DNA of 64,000 bases from Isoptericola halotolerans (GCF_003003075.1 NZ_PVTX01000001.1:310001-374000); one strand, 5' to 3'. Shown: positions 26,078-34,979, numbered from the stretch's first letter. Notes: generated by a model from the letters alone, not told the origin. Numbers and translations are program-made.

Positions 26078-28348
26078 ATGACCGATTTGCCCGTCCCTTC
26101 CTCGCTCGCGGCCCTGGTTTCCGGCGAGCAGCTCGCCGCCGCGATCGCCACCACCACCGTCCCCGCCTTCATCACCGGGCCGTGGGAGGCCGGGATGCCG
26201 GTGATCTGGGTCAACGAGGCCTTCGAGCGGCTGGTCGGCGTCGGCGCCGACGGCCTGCGGATGCTCGGCCCGCACCCGCTCCTGGCACTCGTCGAGGACG
26301 ACCCGAACCGTGCCGCCGCCCAGGCGGACCTCGCCGCGGGGCGTTCGATGCGGCGCATCGTCAGCGCCCGCAAGCGCGACGGCGGCGTCAGCTGGCTGCA
26401 GGTGGACGTCACGCCGATCCCGCACGCCGAGGGCGAGGAGATGCGCTGGGTCGGCGTCACGACCGACGTCTCCGAGTACGTCGACCAGCAGGCCGCCCAG
26501 CTCGCCTCGCTGGAGGTCGAGCGCCGGCAGCGTGCCGACCTGGACCTCATCGCCCAGACGACGGAGCTCCTGGGCGACCTGGAGTACCCGTTCGCGCTGC
26601 GGGACATCGCGGACCTGCTGCGCTCGCTCGTCCCGTGGAGCGGCTTCTACCTCAACGACGACGGCCTGCAGTACGCCGAGGGCGTCGACGTCGCGTCGCC
26701 CCCCTCCGGCCGCGGCCGGCGGCACACCCGGTACGTGCCGGAGACGTGGCACACCGACGACCTGCAGGGCGACGCCCCGCACCCCGACGAACCGGGCGAG
26801 GCGCCGGCCGGCGGACCGGATGGGAGCGCTCGCACCCCGGGTGCCGCCCCGTCGGTCGACCACGTCCAGGAGCTGCTCGACGGCGTGGTCGACGGTCCGG
26901 TCCGTCTCGACCTGGGCGGGTCCTACGGCCCGCACTCGGCGTCGGGCTGGCTGCGCCGCGACCTGGTGCGCCGCGTGGTGGAGGAGTCGGGCGTGGTGCC
27001 GCGCTCCGTCGTCGTGCACGCCGTGGCGGGCCGACGGCGGGTGCTGGGCCTGCTCGTGACGTGGCACGGCGACGCCGCCCGCGGGCCGGGCGCCACCGAG
27101 GCCGGTGGCTGGTCCGAGCCCGGGCCGGAGCACATCTTCACCGTCGTCGAGGTCGTCGCGCGCCGTGCGGGCACGGCCATCGACAACGCGCGCCTGTACG
27201 CCCGGGAGCACCGGCTCGCCGAGGCGTTGCAGCGCGCGATGCTGCCGGAGCAGGCGGACGTCTCGGGGCTCGACGTCTGGACCTACTACGCGCCCAACGC
27301 GGAGCACGCCCAGGTGGGCGGCGACTGGTACGACGTGCTGCAGATCAGCGACGGCACGGTCGGGCTCGTCATCGGTGACGTCGTCGGGCACGACGTCGAG
27401 GCCGCGGCCGCGATGGGCCAGCTCCGGTCGGTGGTGCGCGCCTACGCCTACGAGCTGACGACGCCCGGGACGGTGCTCGACCGGGTCGACCAGCTCGTCG
27501 CAGGGATGCGCGTGCCCCGCCCCGCCTCGATGGTCTACGCCACGCTGCGCCACGTCGCCGACGACGACTCGTGGTCGGTCGAGTACACGCGCGCCGGCCA
27601 CCTGCCCCCGCTGCTGCTGCGCGACGGCGACGTCCGGCAGCTCGCGGGCGCGGGCGGCTCCCTCGTCGGGTTCGGCACCACGACCCGCACGACGGGCAGC
27701 GAGGTGCTGCACCGCGGCGACATCCTGCTGTTCTACACCGACGGTCTCATCGAGCGCCGCGACCGGTCGCTGAAGGTGGGGCTGGACACCCTCGTGGAGA
27801 TGTCGGGCCGCATCACGGCGCGGGACTCCGCGGGCGTCGGCGAGGAGCTGCTCTCCCGGCTGGCGGACTCCCCGGAGGACGACGTCGCCATCGTGGTCGT
27901 GCGGGTGCCGGACCCGGTGCAGGACGCCCAGGTGACGGCGCTGAGCCCGCGCTCGCGGCGCTGGCTGCTCCCGAGCGAGCCCGCGTCCATCGGGCGGGCG
28001 CGGCACGCCGTGCTGCGCACCTGCCAGGCCTGGGGGCTGCCGGAGTCCGCGGCCGCCGAGCTGGTGGTCTCCGAGCTCGTGGCGAACGGCGTGCTGCACG
28101 GCTGGGGGAACATCGCCCTGCGCCTCTTCGACACGGGCGACGGCCTGCGGATCGAGGTCGAGGACGCCAACCCCGCACCGCCGGTGGCCACCGACGGGCA
28201 CCCGAACCGGGTGGGCGGGTTCGGCATGCAGATCGTCGAGCGGCTGGCGGACTGGGGCTGGCGTCCCGCGGGCTCGGGCAAGCTGGTGTGGGCCAAGCTG
28301 CGGTCGCAGCCCGCCGATGGGCAGGACTCGGTCCCGCTGCCGGGCTGA
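26078..28348 (+). CDS. PAS-GAF-SpoIIE phosphatase with C-terminal anti-sigma kinase domain
   Basis: A 756-residue signalling protein. A PAS domain (about 8-135, with PVIWVNEAFERLVG) and a GAF-like domain (about 140-378) form the sensor part. A SpoIIE/PP2C phosphatase (about 385-620) has RAMLPEQ, GGDWYD, GDVVGHD and DDVAIVVVRV metal-site motifs. The end (about 635-750) is an RsbW-like HATPase with ELVVSELVANGVLHG and GGFGMQIVERLA. It should both dephosphorylate and phosphorylate STAS antagonists and thereby set the activity of an alternative sigma factor. The ATG has GGAGG upstream; an earlier in-frame start lies inside the divergent STAS gene. Confidence 0.93.
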   Translation: MTDLPVPSSLAALVSGEQLAAAIATTTVPAFITGPWEAGMPVIWVNEAFERLVGVGADGLRMLGPHPLLALVEDDPNRAAAQADLAAGRSMRRIVSARKRDGGVSWLQVDVTPIPHAEGEEMRWVGVTTDVSEYVDQQAAQLASLEVERRQRADLDLIAQTTELLGDLEYPFALRDIADLLRSLVPWSGFYLNDDGLQYAEGVDVASPPSGRGRRHTRYVPETWHTDDLQGDAPHPDEPGEAPAGGPDGSARTPGAAPSVDHVQELLDGVVDGPVRLDLGGSYGPHSASGWLRRDLVRRVVEESGVVPRSVVVHAVAGRRRVLGLLVTWHGDAARGPGATEAGGWSEPGPEHIFTVVEVVARRAGTAIDNARLYAREHRLAEALQRAMLPEQADVSGLDVWTYYAPNAEHAQVGGDWYDVLQISDGTVGLVIGDVVGHDVEAAAAMGQLRSVVRAYAYELTTPGTVLDRVDQLVAGMRVPRPASMVYATLRHVADDDSWSVEYTRAGHLPPLLLRDGDVRQLAGAGGSLVGFGTTTRTTGSEVLHRGDILLFYTDGLIERRDRSLKVGLDTLVEMSGRITARDSAGVGEELLSRLADSPEDDVAIVVVRVPDPVQDAQVTALSPRSRRWLLPSEPASIGRARHAVLRTCQAWGLPESAAAELVVSELVANGVLHGWGNIALRLFDTGDGLRIEVEDANPAPPVATDGHPNRVGGFGMQIVERLADWGWRPAGSGKLVWAKLRSQPADGQDSVPLPG

Positions 28349-28375
28349 GGCCCCGTGTCGGCCCGGCGTCCGCGG

Positions 28376-28420
28376 CAGCCCCGTGCGCGTCAGCCCCGTG
28401 CGCGTCAGCCCCGTTCGCGT
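28376..28420. repeat. three tandem copies of a 15-bp repeat
   Basis: The unit CAGCCCCGTGCGCGT occurs twice exactly and once with one change, directly between the stop codons of two convergent genes and ending on the DUF3151 stop. Confidence 0.85.
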
Positions 28421-28869
28421 CAGCTCAGCGTGAGCGTGCGCACCTCGCCCGCCGAGGTGCCGGCGTCCACGAGGAACTGCGCGCAGCGGTCGGCCTCCGC
28501 GTCCTCGCCGATGCTGCCGGCGGCACGCGACAGGGAGAGCAGGGCTCGCAGGAATCCTTGGTTGGGCAGGTGGTCGGCGGGGATCTTCCCCTGGCCCCTC
28601 CAGCCCGCGCGCCGCAGCGCGTCGAGCCCGCGGTGGTAGCCGGTGCGCGCGTAGGCGTAGGCGGTCACGGCGTGGACGACGTCGTCGCCCCCGTCGAGCG
28701 TCTGCTCGGCCAGCACGGCCCACACCAGGCTCGACGCCGGGTCCGCGGCGGCGACGCGGGCCGGGTCCTGGCCCTCGGCGAGGGCGGTCCGCGCCGCGGC
28801 GTGCTCGTCCGGCAGGTACGTCGGGGGCGGCCCACCGAGAAGGTTGTCCACAGGCTGGGAGGTGCTCAT
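28420..28869 (-). CDS. DUF3151 family protein
   Basis: A 149-residue soluble protein matching the actinobacterial DUF3151 family: NLLGGPPPTYLP at the N-terminus, then helical segments with AAADPASSLVWAVLAEQTL, AYAYARTGYHRGLDALRRAGWRGQGKIP and FLRALLSLSRAA. The helices resemble tetratricopeptide repeats. The function is unknown. It is often found near fbaA and purA in actinobacteria, as here. The ATG at 28869 has no ribosome site but a GAGAAT box 6 bases upstream; the earlier in-frame start at 28995 falls in the divergent STAS gene. Confidence 0.85.
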   Translation of the reverse strand: MSTSQPVDNLLGGPPPTYLPDEHAAARTALAEGQDPARVAAADPASSLVWAVLAEQTLDGGDDVVHAVTAYAYARTGYHRGLDALRRAGWRGQGKIPADHLPNQGFLRALLSLSRAAGSIGEDAEADRCAQFLVDAGTSAGEVRTLTLS

Positions 28870-28875
28870 GGCGAC

Positions 28876-28881
28876 ATTCTC
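28876..28881 (-). promoter_or_regulatory. possible -10 box for leaderless DUF3151 gene
   Basis: GAGAAT on the minus strand ends 6 bases before the ATG, with no ribosome site nearby. The first base departs from the usual T. Confidence 0.4.
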
Positions 28882-28980
28882 CCAGGCGATCGGCCGATTG
28901 CCCACGCCGTGCACCCACGGCGCGCTGCCCGACGCGACGTCGAGGGCGGCCTCGGGGGTCCGTGGAGCGCCCGACGCGGG

Positions 28981-28986
28981 TAGTCT
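28981..28986 (+). promoter_or_regulatory. -10 box for a leaderless STAS gene
   Basis: TAGTCT ends 7 bases before the ATG at 28994, and there is no ribosome site. Confidence 0.5.
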
Positions 28987-28993
28987 CGTGGGC

Positions 28994-29371
28994 ATGATCG
29001 AGATCGCGACGTCCTCGACGACGACGACGCTCGTGATCGCCGGGGACCTGGACCTTGCCGAGCGGGACCAGTTCCCCGAGATCGCGGCGCGGGTGGTGGG
29101 GCTGCGCCGTCAGCTCCTGGTGATCGACATGTGCCGGGTGACGTTCATGGACTCCACCGGGGCGGCGTTCCTCATCTCCCTGGCGGACTCGGGGCGCAAG
29201 CGCGGTGGCGCGACGGTGCTCCGCGGGTCCGACGAGCGCGACCTCTTCGTGCTGGAGGTCTGCGGCGCGCTCGACCTGTTCCGGATCGACCACGACCACC
29301 AGTGCGAGCAGTCGGACACGTCCACCGGGGCGACACCGGTCCAGCTCCCGCAACGCCCGCGACCGTCCTGA
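28994..29371 (+). CDS. STAS-domain anti-sigma factor antagonist
   Basis: A 125-residue STAS protein. It has TTLVIAGDLDLAERDQFPEIA, then VIDMCRVTFMDSTGAAFLISLADSG, where the S of DSTG is the expected phosphorylation site. It is shorter at the N-terminus than the STAS protein at 25541 and has a 25-residue disordered tail. It is a second possible substrate of the phosphatase/kinase encoded at 26078. The ATG at 28994 is chosen over an earlier one at 28844 because the latter overlaps DUF3151 and the -10 box fits a leaderless start. Confidence 0.85.
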   Translation: MIEIATSSTTTTLVIAGDLDLAERDQFPEIAARVVGLRRQLLVIDMCRVTFMDSTGAAFLISLADSGRKRGGATVLRGSDERDLFVLEVCGALDLFRIDHDHQCEQSDTSTGATPVQLPQRPRPS

Positions 29372-29491
29372 CCTGCCGGCCGCGACCCGCCCGGCGCCGC
29401 CCCCGGCCCCGGGCCAAGGTCATGGCCGGGTAAACTTCGGCGAGGCCCGGGGCAGCCCCCGGGCTCACCGATTCACGAGGAGAGTTGATCC

Positions 29492-30787
29492 ATGCCAGCC
29501 GTGGTGCTCGTCGGCGCCCAGTGGGGCGATGAGGGCAAGGGGAAGGCGACCGATCTTCTCGGAGACCGCGTCGACTACGTGGTGAAGTTCAACGGCGGCA
29601 ACAACGCCGGGCACACCGTCGTCATCGGGGACGAGAAGTACGCCCTGCACCTGTTGCCGTCCGGCATCCTGTCGCCCGGCGTCACGCCGGTCATCTCGAA
29701 CGGCGTCGTGGTGGACATCGAGGTCCTCTTCGAGGAGCTGGACGGGCTGATCGAGCGCGGTGTGGACGTCTCGCGCCTGCTCGTCTCGCAGGGCGCGCAC
29801 GTCATCGCCGGCTACCACCGCACGGTGGACAAGGTGACCGAGCGGTTCCTGGGCAAGCGCCGGATCGGCACGACGGGCCGCGGGATCGGGCCCGCCTACG
29901 CGGACAAGATCAACCGCGTCGGACTGCGTGTCGCGGACCTCTTCGACGAGAAGATCCTGGCGGAGAAGATCGAGGGCGCCCTCGACCAGAAGAACCACCT
30001 GCTGGTGAAGGTCTACAACCGCCGGGCCATCGAGGTCCAGGAGACCGTCGACGAGCTCCTGCAGCACGCGGAGCGGCTGCGGCCCATGGTGGCCGACACC
30101 GGGCTCGCGCTGAACCAGGCGCTCGATCGCGGCGAGACCGTCCTGTTCGAGGGCGGCCAGGCGACGATGCTCGACGTCGACCACGGCACGTACCCGTTCG
30201 TCACGTCGTCGAACGCGACGGCCGGCGGCGCGGTGACGGGCTCCGGCGTCGGGCCCACGCGCGTCGACTCCGTGATCGGCGTGGTCAAGGCCTACACCAC
30301 CCGGGTGGGCGAGGGGCCGTTCCCGACGGAGCTGTTCGACGACATGGGCGCCTACCTGCAGAAGGCCGGCGGCGAGTTCGGCGTGACGACGGGCCGGGCC
30401 CGCCGCTGCGGCTGGTACGACGCCGTCATCTCCCGCTACGCGGCGCGCGTCAACGGGCTCACGGACCTGGTGCTGACCAAGCTCGACGTGCTCACCGGCC
30501 TGGAGAAGGTCCCGGTCTGCGTCGCGTACGACGTCGACGGCGAGCGGTACGACGAGATGCCGATCGACCAGACGGCGTTCCACCACGCGAAGCCGATCTA
30601 CGAGGAGCTCGACGGCTGGTGGGAGGACATCTCGCGCTGCCGGACGTTCGAGGACCTGCCGGTCAACGCCCAGCGTTACGTGCGCCGGCTCGAGGAGATC
30701 TCCGGCTGCCGGGTCTCCGCCATCGGCGTCGGGCCGCGCCGCGACGAGATCATCGGGATCCACGACCTGATCCACGCGCGGGCCTGA
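29492..30787 (+). CDS. purA: adenylosuccinate synthetase
   Basis: A 431-residue enzyme that converts IMP, aspartate and GTP to adenylosuccinate in AMP synthesis. The GTP loop [21 protein letters not shown], the IMP-binding [13 protein letters not shown], and [16 protein letters not shown] are all present, and the length is standard. The ATG has a GGAGAG ribosome site. A TAAACT box near 29431 and a GC hairpin (GCCCGGGG / CCCCGGGC) in the leader at about 29444-29464 precede it; whether the hairpin regulates is unknown. Confidence 0.97.
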   Translation: MPAVVLVGAQWGDEGKGKATDLLGDRVDYVVKFNGGNNAGHTVVIGDEKYALHLLPSGILSPGVTPVISNGVVVDIEVLFEELDGLIERGVDVSRLLVSQGAHVIAGYHRTVDKVTERFLGKRRIGTTGRGIGPAYADKINRVGLRVADLFDEKILAEKIEGALDQKNHLLVKVYNRRAIEVQETVDELLQHAERLRPMVADTGLALNQALDRGETVLFEGGQATMLDVDHGTYPFVTSSNATAGGAVTGSGVGPTRVDSVIGVVKAYTTRVGEGPFPTELFDDMGAYLQKAGGEFGVTTGRARRCGWYDAVISRYAARVNGLTDLVLTKLDVLTGLEKVPVCVAYDVDGERYDEMPIDQTAFHHAKPIYEELDGWWEDISRCRTFEDLPVNAQRYVRRLEEISGCRVSAIGVGPRRDEIIGIHDLIHARA

Positions 30788-30808
30788 GTCGTCGGCAGCA
30801 CCGCTGTC

Positions 30809-30814
30809 TACACT
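30809..30814 (+). promoter_or_regulatory. -10 box for a leaderless transcript
   Basis: TACACT ends 7 bases before the ATG of the binding-protein-like gene, 20 bp after the purA stop. No ribosome site is present. Confidence 0.55.
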
Positions 30815-30821
30815 CGCGGGC

Positions 30822-31556
30822 ATGGTCGACCAGCCGCCCGTCCCCGGCCCTGACGTCGTCGCCGCGCTCGCCCCGGAGGGTGCGCTGCGGGCGGTGGTGA
30901 ACCTCGGCAACCCGGTGCTCGCCCAGGGCGCGCCGGACGAGCCGCGGGGCGTCACCGTGGACATCGCCCGGGAGCTCGCCGACCATCTCGGGGTGCCGGT
31001 GTCGTTCGAGTGCGTCGACGCCGCCCGGTTGTCGTTCGCGGCCGTGGCGGAGGGGCATGCCGACGTCGGCTTCCTCGCCGTGGAGCCCGCCCGCGCCGCC
31101 GAGGTCGCGTTCACCGAGCCGTACGTGCTGATCGAGGGCGTGTTCGCCGTCCCGCAGGCGTCGTCCGTGCAGGTCGCGGACGACGTGGACGCCCCCGGGG
31201 TGCGTGTCGGGGTCAAGGAGGGGTCCGCCTACGACCTCTACCTCACGCGCACGCTGACGCGAGCCGAGGTGGTCCGCGGCGACGAGGGGACGGCCGTGTT
31301 CGAGGCCGAGGGCCTCGAGGTCGCGGCGGGCATCCGTCAGCCGGTCGAGCGGTGGGTCGCGCAGCGGCCCGGGCTGCGCGTCGTCGAGCCACGTTTCACC
31401 GAGATCCGCCAGGCCGTCGCCACCGGTCGCGACCGCTCGCCGGAGGCCGTCGCGTGGCTGCGGGACGCGGTCGTGGCCCTGCGCGACGGCGGGTTCGTCG
31501 CCGCGGCCCTCGCGCGGTCCGGTCAGGAGGCGACCGTGCCGGGGACGCCTGCCTGA
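30822..31556 (+). CDS. family-3 solute-binding-like protein without a signal peptide
   Basis: A 244-residue protein with the periplasmic-binding fold of family 3 amino-acid receptors: LRAVVNLGNPVL, GVTVDIARELADHLGVPVSFECVDAA, ADVGFLAVEPARAAEVAFTEPYVLIEGVF and VGVKEGSAYDLYLTRTL. The N-terminus MVDQPPVPGPDVVAALAPEG has no hydrophobic signal or lipobox, and no membrane genes lie near. It therefore appears cytoplasmic, perhaps a ligand-binding or enzyme-like derivative. It sits between purA and purD and appears to have its own leaderless promoter. A wrong start is unlikely, because no in-frame upstream region could encode a signal peptide. Confidence 0.82.
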   Translation: MVDQPPVPGPDVVAALAPEGALRAVVNLGNPVLAQGAPDEPRGVTVDIARELADHLGVPVSFECVDAARLSFAAVAEGHADVGFLAVEPARAAEVAFTEPYVLIEGVFAVPQASSVQVADDVDAPGVRVGVKEGSAYDLYLTRTLTRAEVVRGDEGTAVFEAEGLEVAAGIRQPVERWVAQRPGLRVVEPRFTEIRQAVATGRDRSPEAVAWLRDAVVALRDGGFVAAALARSGQEATVPGTPA

Positions 31557-31627
31557 CCCGGCCGGTCGTCCCCGGCACGACGCCACCGGTCAGGGCCGTG
31601 GTCCTGGCAGGCGGTCGTGGGCGCCCC

Positions 31628-31633
31628 TAGACT
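31628..31633 (+). promoter_or_regulatory. -10 box for purD
   Basis: TAGACT ends 8 bases before the purD GTG, and no ribosome site is seen, so the transcript is probably leaderless. It lies between two GGGCGCCC palindromes. Confidence 0.5.
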
Positions 31634-31641
31634 GGGCGCCC

Positions 31642-32937
31642 GTGAAGATCCTCGTCGTCGGGAACGGTGCCCGCGAGCACGCCATCGTCCACTCCCTCGC
31701 CTCGGAGCCGGCTGCCGGCGGTGTCGCGCACGAGCTGCACGCGGCTCCCGGGAACCCGGGCATGCGAGCGCAGGCCACGGTGCACGCGGTGGACGCGAAC
31801 GACGGCGGGGCGGTCGCTGCGCTCGCCGTCTCGCTCGGCGCGGACCTCGTCGTCGTGGGTCCGGAGGCACCGCTGGTCGCCGGGGTCGCCGACGCCGTGC
31901 GGGCCGCCGGGGTGCCGGTGTTCGGCCCGTCCGCCGAGGCCGCGAGGCTCGAGGGATCGAAGGCGTTCGCGAAGGAGGTCATGGCCGCGGCCAACGTGCC
32001 GACGGCGATGGCCCACGTGTGCACCACCCTCGACGAGGTCACCGCGGCCCTCGATGCCTTCGGGCCGCCGTTCGTCGTCAAGGACGACGGGCTGGCCGCC
32101 GGCAAGGGCGTCGTGGTGACGTCCGACCGGGACGCCGCCGTCGAGCACGCCCGAGCCTCCCTGGCCGCCCGCGGCGACGCGGGCACCGTGGTGATCGAGG
32201 AGTACCTGGACGGCCCGGAGGTGTCCCTGTTCTGCCTCTGCGACGGCACGACCGTGGTGCCGATGGTGCCCGCACAGGACTTCAAGCGCGTGGGCGACGA
32301 CGACGCCGGACCCAACACCGGGGGGATGGGCGCCTACACGCCGCTCGACTGGGCTCCTGCCGGGCTCGTCGGTGAGGTGGTCGACCGCATCGCCCAGCCC
32401 ACCGTCGACGAGATGGCTCGCCGTGGCACACCGTTCACCGGTGTGCTGTACGTGGGGCTCGCGCTGACCTCCCGCGGGACCCGTGTCGTCGAGTTCAACG
32501 TGCGGTTCGGCGACCCGGAGATCCAGGCGGTGCTGGCGCGGTTGCGCACCCCGCTGTCGGGCGTGCTGCTGGCCGCCGCCCAGGGCAGGCTCGCCGAGAT
32601 CGAGCCGCTCAACTGGTCCGACGACGCCGTCGTCAACGTCGTCGTGGCGTCGCAGGGCTACCCCGAGTCGCCCCGCAAGGGCGACCCGATCAGCGGGATC
32701 GACGCGGCGGCCGCGCTGGACGGGGTGCACGTGCTGCACGCCGGCACCGCGGTGGCCGACGGCGGCACGCTCGTCAGCGCCGGGGGCCGCGTCCTGTCGG
32801 TGGTCGGGCACGGCGCGGACCTCGCGGCCGCACGCGCGGCGTCGTACGCGGGGGTCGCGCTGGTGGACCTGCCGGGCTCGCACCACCGCAGCGACATCGC
32901 GCTCCGGGCGGAGCGCGGCGAGGTGTCCGTGCCCTGA
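31642..32937 (+). CDS. purD: phosphoribosylamine--glycine ligase
   Basis: A 431-residue GAR synthetase, second step of purine synthesis. The N-terminal ILVVGNGAREHAIVHSLA, the ATP-grasp block FVVKDDGLAAGKGVVV, and RTGGMGAYTPL-like PNTGGMGAYTPLDWAP, followed by VEFNVRFGDPEIQAVL, identify it clearly. The length is standard. It starts with GTG, apparently leaderless. It is followed by purC with a 39-bp gap. Confidence 0.97.
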   Translation: MKILVVGNGAREHAIVHSLASEPAAGGVAHELHAAPGNPGMRAQATVHAVDANDGGAVAALAVSLGADLVVVGPEAPLVAGVADAVRAAGVPVFGPSAEAARLEGSKAFAKEVMAAANVPTAMAHVCTTLDEVTAALDAFGPPFVVKDDGLAAGKGVVVTSDRDAAVEHARASLAARGDAGTVVIEEYLDGPEVSLFCLCDGTTVVPMVPAQDFKRVGDDDAGPNTGGMGAYTPLDWAPAGLVGEVVDRIAQPTVDEMARRGTPFTGVLYVGLALTSRGTRVVEFNVRFGDPEIQAVLARLRTPLSGVLLAAAQGRLAEIEPLNWSDDAVVNVVVASQGYPESPRKGDPISGIDAAAALDGVHVLHAGTAVADGGTLVSAGGRVLSVVGHGADLAAARAASYAGVALVDLPGSHHRSDIALRAERGEVSVP

Positions 32938-32963
32938 GCTCGGCCCGTCGGACGGCGGAGTGA

Positions 32964-32969
32964 GAGACT
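32964..32969 (+). promoter_or_regulatory. possible -10 box for leaderless purC
   Basis: GAGACT ends 7 bases before the purC GTG, and there is no ribosome site. purC may alternatively be read from purD transcripts. Confidence 0.35.
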
Positions 32970-32976
32970 GTGCGCC

Positions 32977-33975
32977 GTGACCGACGCGCGCCCCACCTCG
33001 ACGCCCGAGAACCTGACCAACGACGCCTTCGCCGGCGGCCCGCTGGACCTGCCCGGCTGGCGGCACGTGTACTCCGGCAAGGTCCGCGACCTGTACGAGC
33101 CGGACCTGCCCGCGCTCGGCGGGGTGCACCCGCTGGGTGACGTCGTCCTCGTCGTCGCGAGCGACCGGGTCTCCGCGTACGACCACGTCCTGTCGCCGGG
33201 CATCCCCGACAAGGGTGTGGTGCTCACGCAGCTCAGCCTGTGGTGGTTCGAGCAGCTCGCCGACCTGGTCGACAACCACGTGGTGACCACCGAGCCCAGC
33301 GCCGAGCCGGGCGACGGGCTGGTGCCCGACGTCGTCGTCGGCCGCGCGATGATCTGCCGTCGCCTGGAGATGTTCCCCGTCGAGTGCGTGGCGCGCGGCT
33401 ACCTCACCGGTTCGGGACTGGCCGAGTACCGGGCCGGCGGCGAGGTCACCGGCATCCCGTTGCCGGACGGCCTGGTGGACGGCTCCCGCCTGCCGGAGCC
33501 GATCTTCACCCCGGCGACCAAGGCCGAGGTGGGGGAGCACGACGAGAACGTGCCGTTCGACGAGGTGGCGCGCCGGATCGGCGGCGAGGACGCCGCTCGC
33601 CTGCGCGACCTCACGCTGGCGGTCTACCGCCGCGCCGAGGAGATCGCCCGGGACCGCGGCGTCGTCCTCGCGGACACCAAGCTCGAGTTCGGCACGGTGC
33701 CCGACGGCGGGACCGGCGCCGAGCGGATCGTCCTCGGCGACGAGGTGCTCACCCCGGACAGCTCCCGGTTCTGGCCCGCCGACTCCTGGGAGCCGGGCCG
33801 GGCGCAGCCGAGCTTCGACAAGCAGTTCGTGCGGGACTGGCTCACCTCGGACGCCTCCGGGTGGGACCGCGCGGGCGGGGGCGAACCGCCCGCGCTGCCC
33901 GCCGACGTCGTGCGCCGCACCCGCGACCGCTACCTCGAGGCGTACGAGCGGATCACGGGCGCGGCGCTGGCCTGA
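32977..33975 (+). CDS. purC: phosphoribosylaminoimidazole-succinocarboxamide synthase
   Basis: A 332-residue SAICAR synthetase. VYSGKVRDLYEP is the ATP-binding loop, VVASDRVSAYDHVLSPGIPDKG and ARGYLTGSGLAEYRA line the active site, and DTKLEFG with DEVLTPDSSRFWPADSWEPG is the aspartate/CAIR region. It is of the longer actinobacterial type. It follows purD on the same strand. It is convergent with a small XRE gene, with only 6 bp between the stop codons. Confidence 0.97.
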   Translation: MTDARPTSTPENLTNDAFAGGPLDLPGWRHVYSGKVRDLYEPDLPALGGVHPLGDVVLVVASDRVSAYDHVLSPGIPDKGVVLTQLSLWWFEQLADLVDNHVVTTEPSAEPGDGLVPDVVVGRAMICRRLEMFPVECVARGYLTGSGLAEYRAGGEVTGIPLPDGLVDGSRLPEPIFTPATKAEVGEHDENVPFDEVARRIGGEDAARLRDLTLAVYRRAEEIARDRGVVLADTKLEFGTVPDGGTGAERIVLGDEVLTPDSSRFWPADSWEPGRAQPSFDKQFVRDWLTSDASGWDRAGGGEPPALPADVVRRTRDRYLEAYERITGAALA

Positions 33976-33981
33976 CCGACG

Positions 33982-34197
33982 TCAGGACGCGACGTGGTCG
34001 ACGTGCTCGAGCAGGTCGCCGGGCTGGCAGTCGAGCTCCCGGCAGATGGCGTCGAGGGTGGCGAGTCGCACCGCCCTGGCCTTGCCCGTCTTGAGGATGG
34101 ACAGGTTCGCCACCGTGACGCCGACCCGGTCGGCGAGCTCGGTGAGCGTCATCTTCCGTTCGACCAGCATCCGGTCGAGCCGGATCACGATCGGCAT
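33982..34197 (-). CDS. small XRE-family helix-turn-helix regulator
   Basis: A 71-residue DNA-binding protein of the YozG/HTH_26 group: IRLDRMLVERKMTLTELADRVGVTVANLSILKTGKARAVRLATLDAICRELDC... is the visible helix-turn-helix, split here only for reading. It starts at the ATG that overlaps the stop of the DUF2975 gene (TGATG). Such tiny regulators are regularly paired with DUF2975 membrane proteins, and they probably autoregulate. Candidate operators are at 35004-35050. Confidence 0.88.
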   Translation of the reverse strand: MPIVIRLDRMLVERKMTLTELADRVGVTVANLSILKTGKARAVRLATLDAICRELDCQPGDLLEHVDHVAS

Positions 34198-34979
34198 CAG
34201 ACCGTCAGCCTGCGCTCGTCCTCGATGGCGGCGCCGTGGCGGAAGACCTCGGCCACGAGGAGCACCAGACCTCCGAGCGCGACCTGGACGAGGTCCACGC
34301 CGTCGGGGTAGCCCTGCGTCCCCACCGGGTCGAGGAACGGCGGTCCGTACCCCGCGAAGTGGAGCGCTTGGACCTGGTGCAAACCGGTGAAGTGGTCCAG
34401 TGCCGGTGCCAGGGCTGCGCTGGCGATCGTCAGCCAGCCCATGGCGCGCAGATACTGCACGGTCCTCGCGCTGAACGCGTTCCCGGCTGCCGCCGCCGCG
34501 AGCAGTCGCCACAGCAGGAGCAGCCATACGGTGATCACCGTCCCGATGATCACCTGCTTGACGACCTGGGCGGCCACCCAGGGGTTCCAGCCGCCCGTCG
34601 TGGCCAGGCGAACCTCGCCGGTCAGCACAGCCTCCGTCGGCCGGAGGCTGGGGTCCTGGTAGACGACGTCGTCGCGGATGAGCTGTTCGCCGCCGTCCTG
34701 GACGAGCTTGTAGCAGAACGATCCGTCGCCGGGGTACTCGTTCGGCAAGAGCTCGGTGATGTCGAACTCCTGGCAGACCGGCGACGCGGTCGTCACCTGG
34801 ACCGACAGCGTGTCCTGGAAGTACAGGGGGCCGAGGCTGTAGTCCGCCGGGTAGGTCACCTTGCCCGTCAGTGCCATGGCACCGATCACCGCCGCCGCGA
34901 CGGCCAGGGCCGCAGTGACGACGGCGGCGGCCAGGGCGACCCAGCCCCCGATCTTGAACGCTCGCCGTGCTCGGGCCAT
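34197..34979 (-). CDS. DUF2975 family membrane protein
   Basis: About 260 residues with four transmembrane helices (about 12-35, 135-165, 180-200 and 225-245) and one extracytoplasmic domain between helices 1 and 2 containing two cysteines (SPVCQEFDI and SFCYKLV). This architecture and the coupled XRE gene identify the DUF2975 group, whose function is unknown. Three in-frame starts exist: GTG 35015, ATG 34994 and ATG 34979. I favour 34979 because GGGAG lies about 8 bases upstream and the N-terminus then runs straight into the first helix. Confidence 0.8.
   Translation of the reverse strand: MARARRAFKIGGWVALAAAVVTAALAVAAAVIGAMALTGKVTYPADYSLGPLYFQDTLSVQVTTASPVCQEFDITELLPNEYPGDGSFCYKLVQDGGEQLIRDDVVYQDPSLRPTEAVLTGEVRLATTGGWNPWVAAQVVKQVIIGTVITVWLLLLWRLLAAAAAGNAFSARTVQYLRAMGWLTIASAALAPALDHFTGLHQVQALHFAGYGPPFLDPVGTQGYPDGVDLVQVALGGLVLLVAEVFRHGAAIEDERRLTV

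Noticed and set aside
25541-29353. Open frame of 1270 codons on the minus strand
   Set aside because: It is the antisense shadow of the PAS-GAF-SpoIIE-HATPase gene; only its last 140 codons (STAS domain) show a real protein, with its own ribosome site and GTG.
29444-29464. Possible riboswitch in the purA leader
   Set aside because: Only a single GC hairpin is visible; no known purine or PRPP aptamer core is seen.
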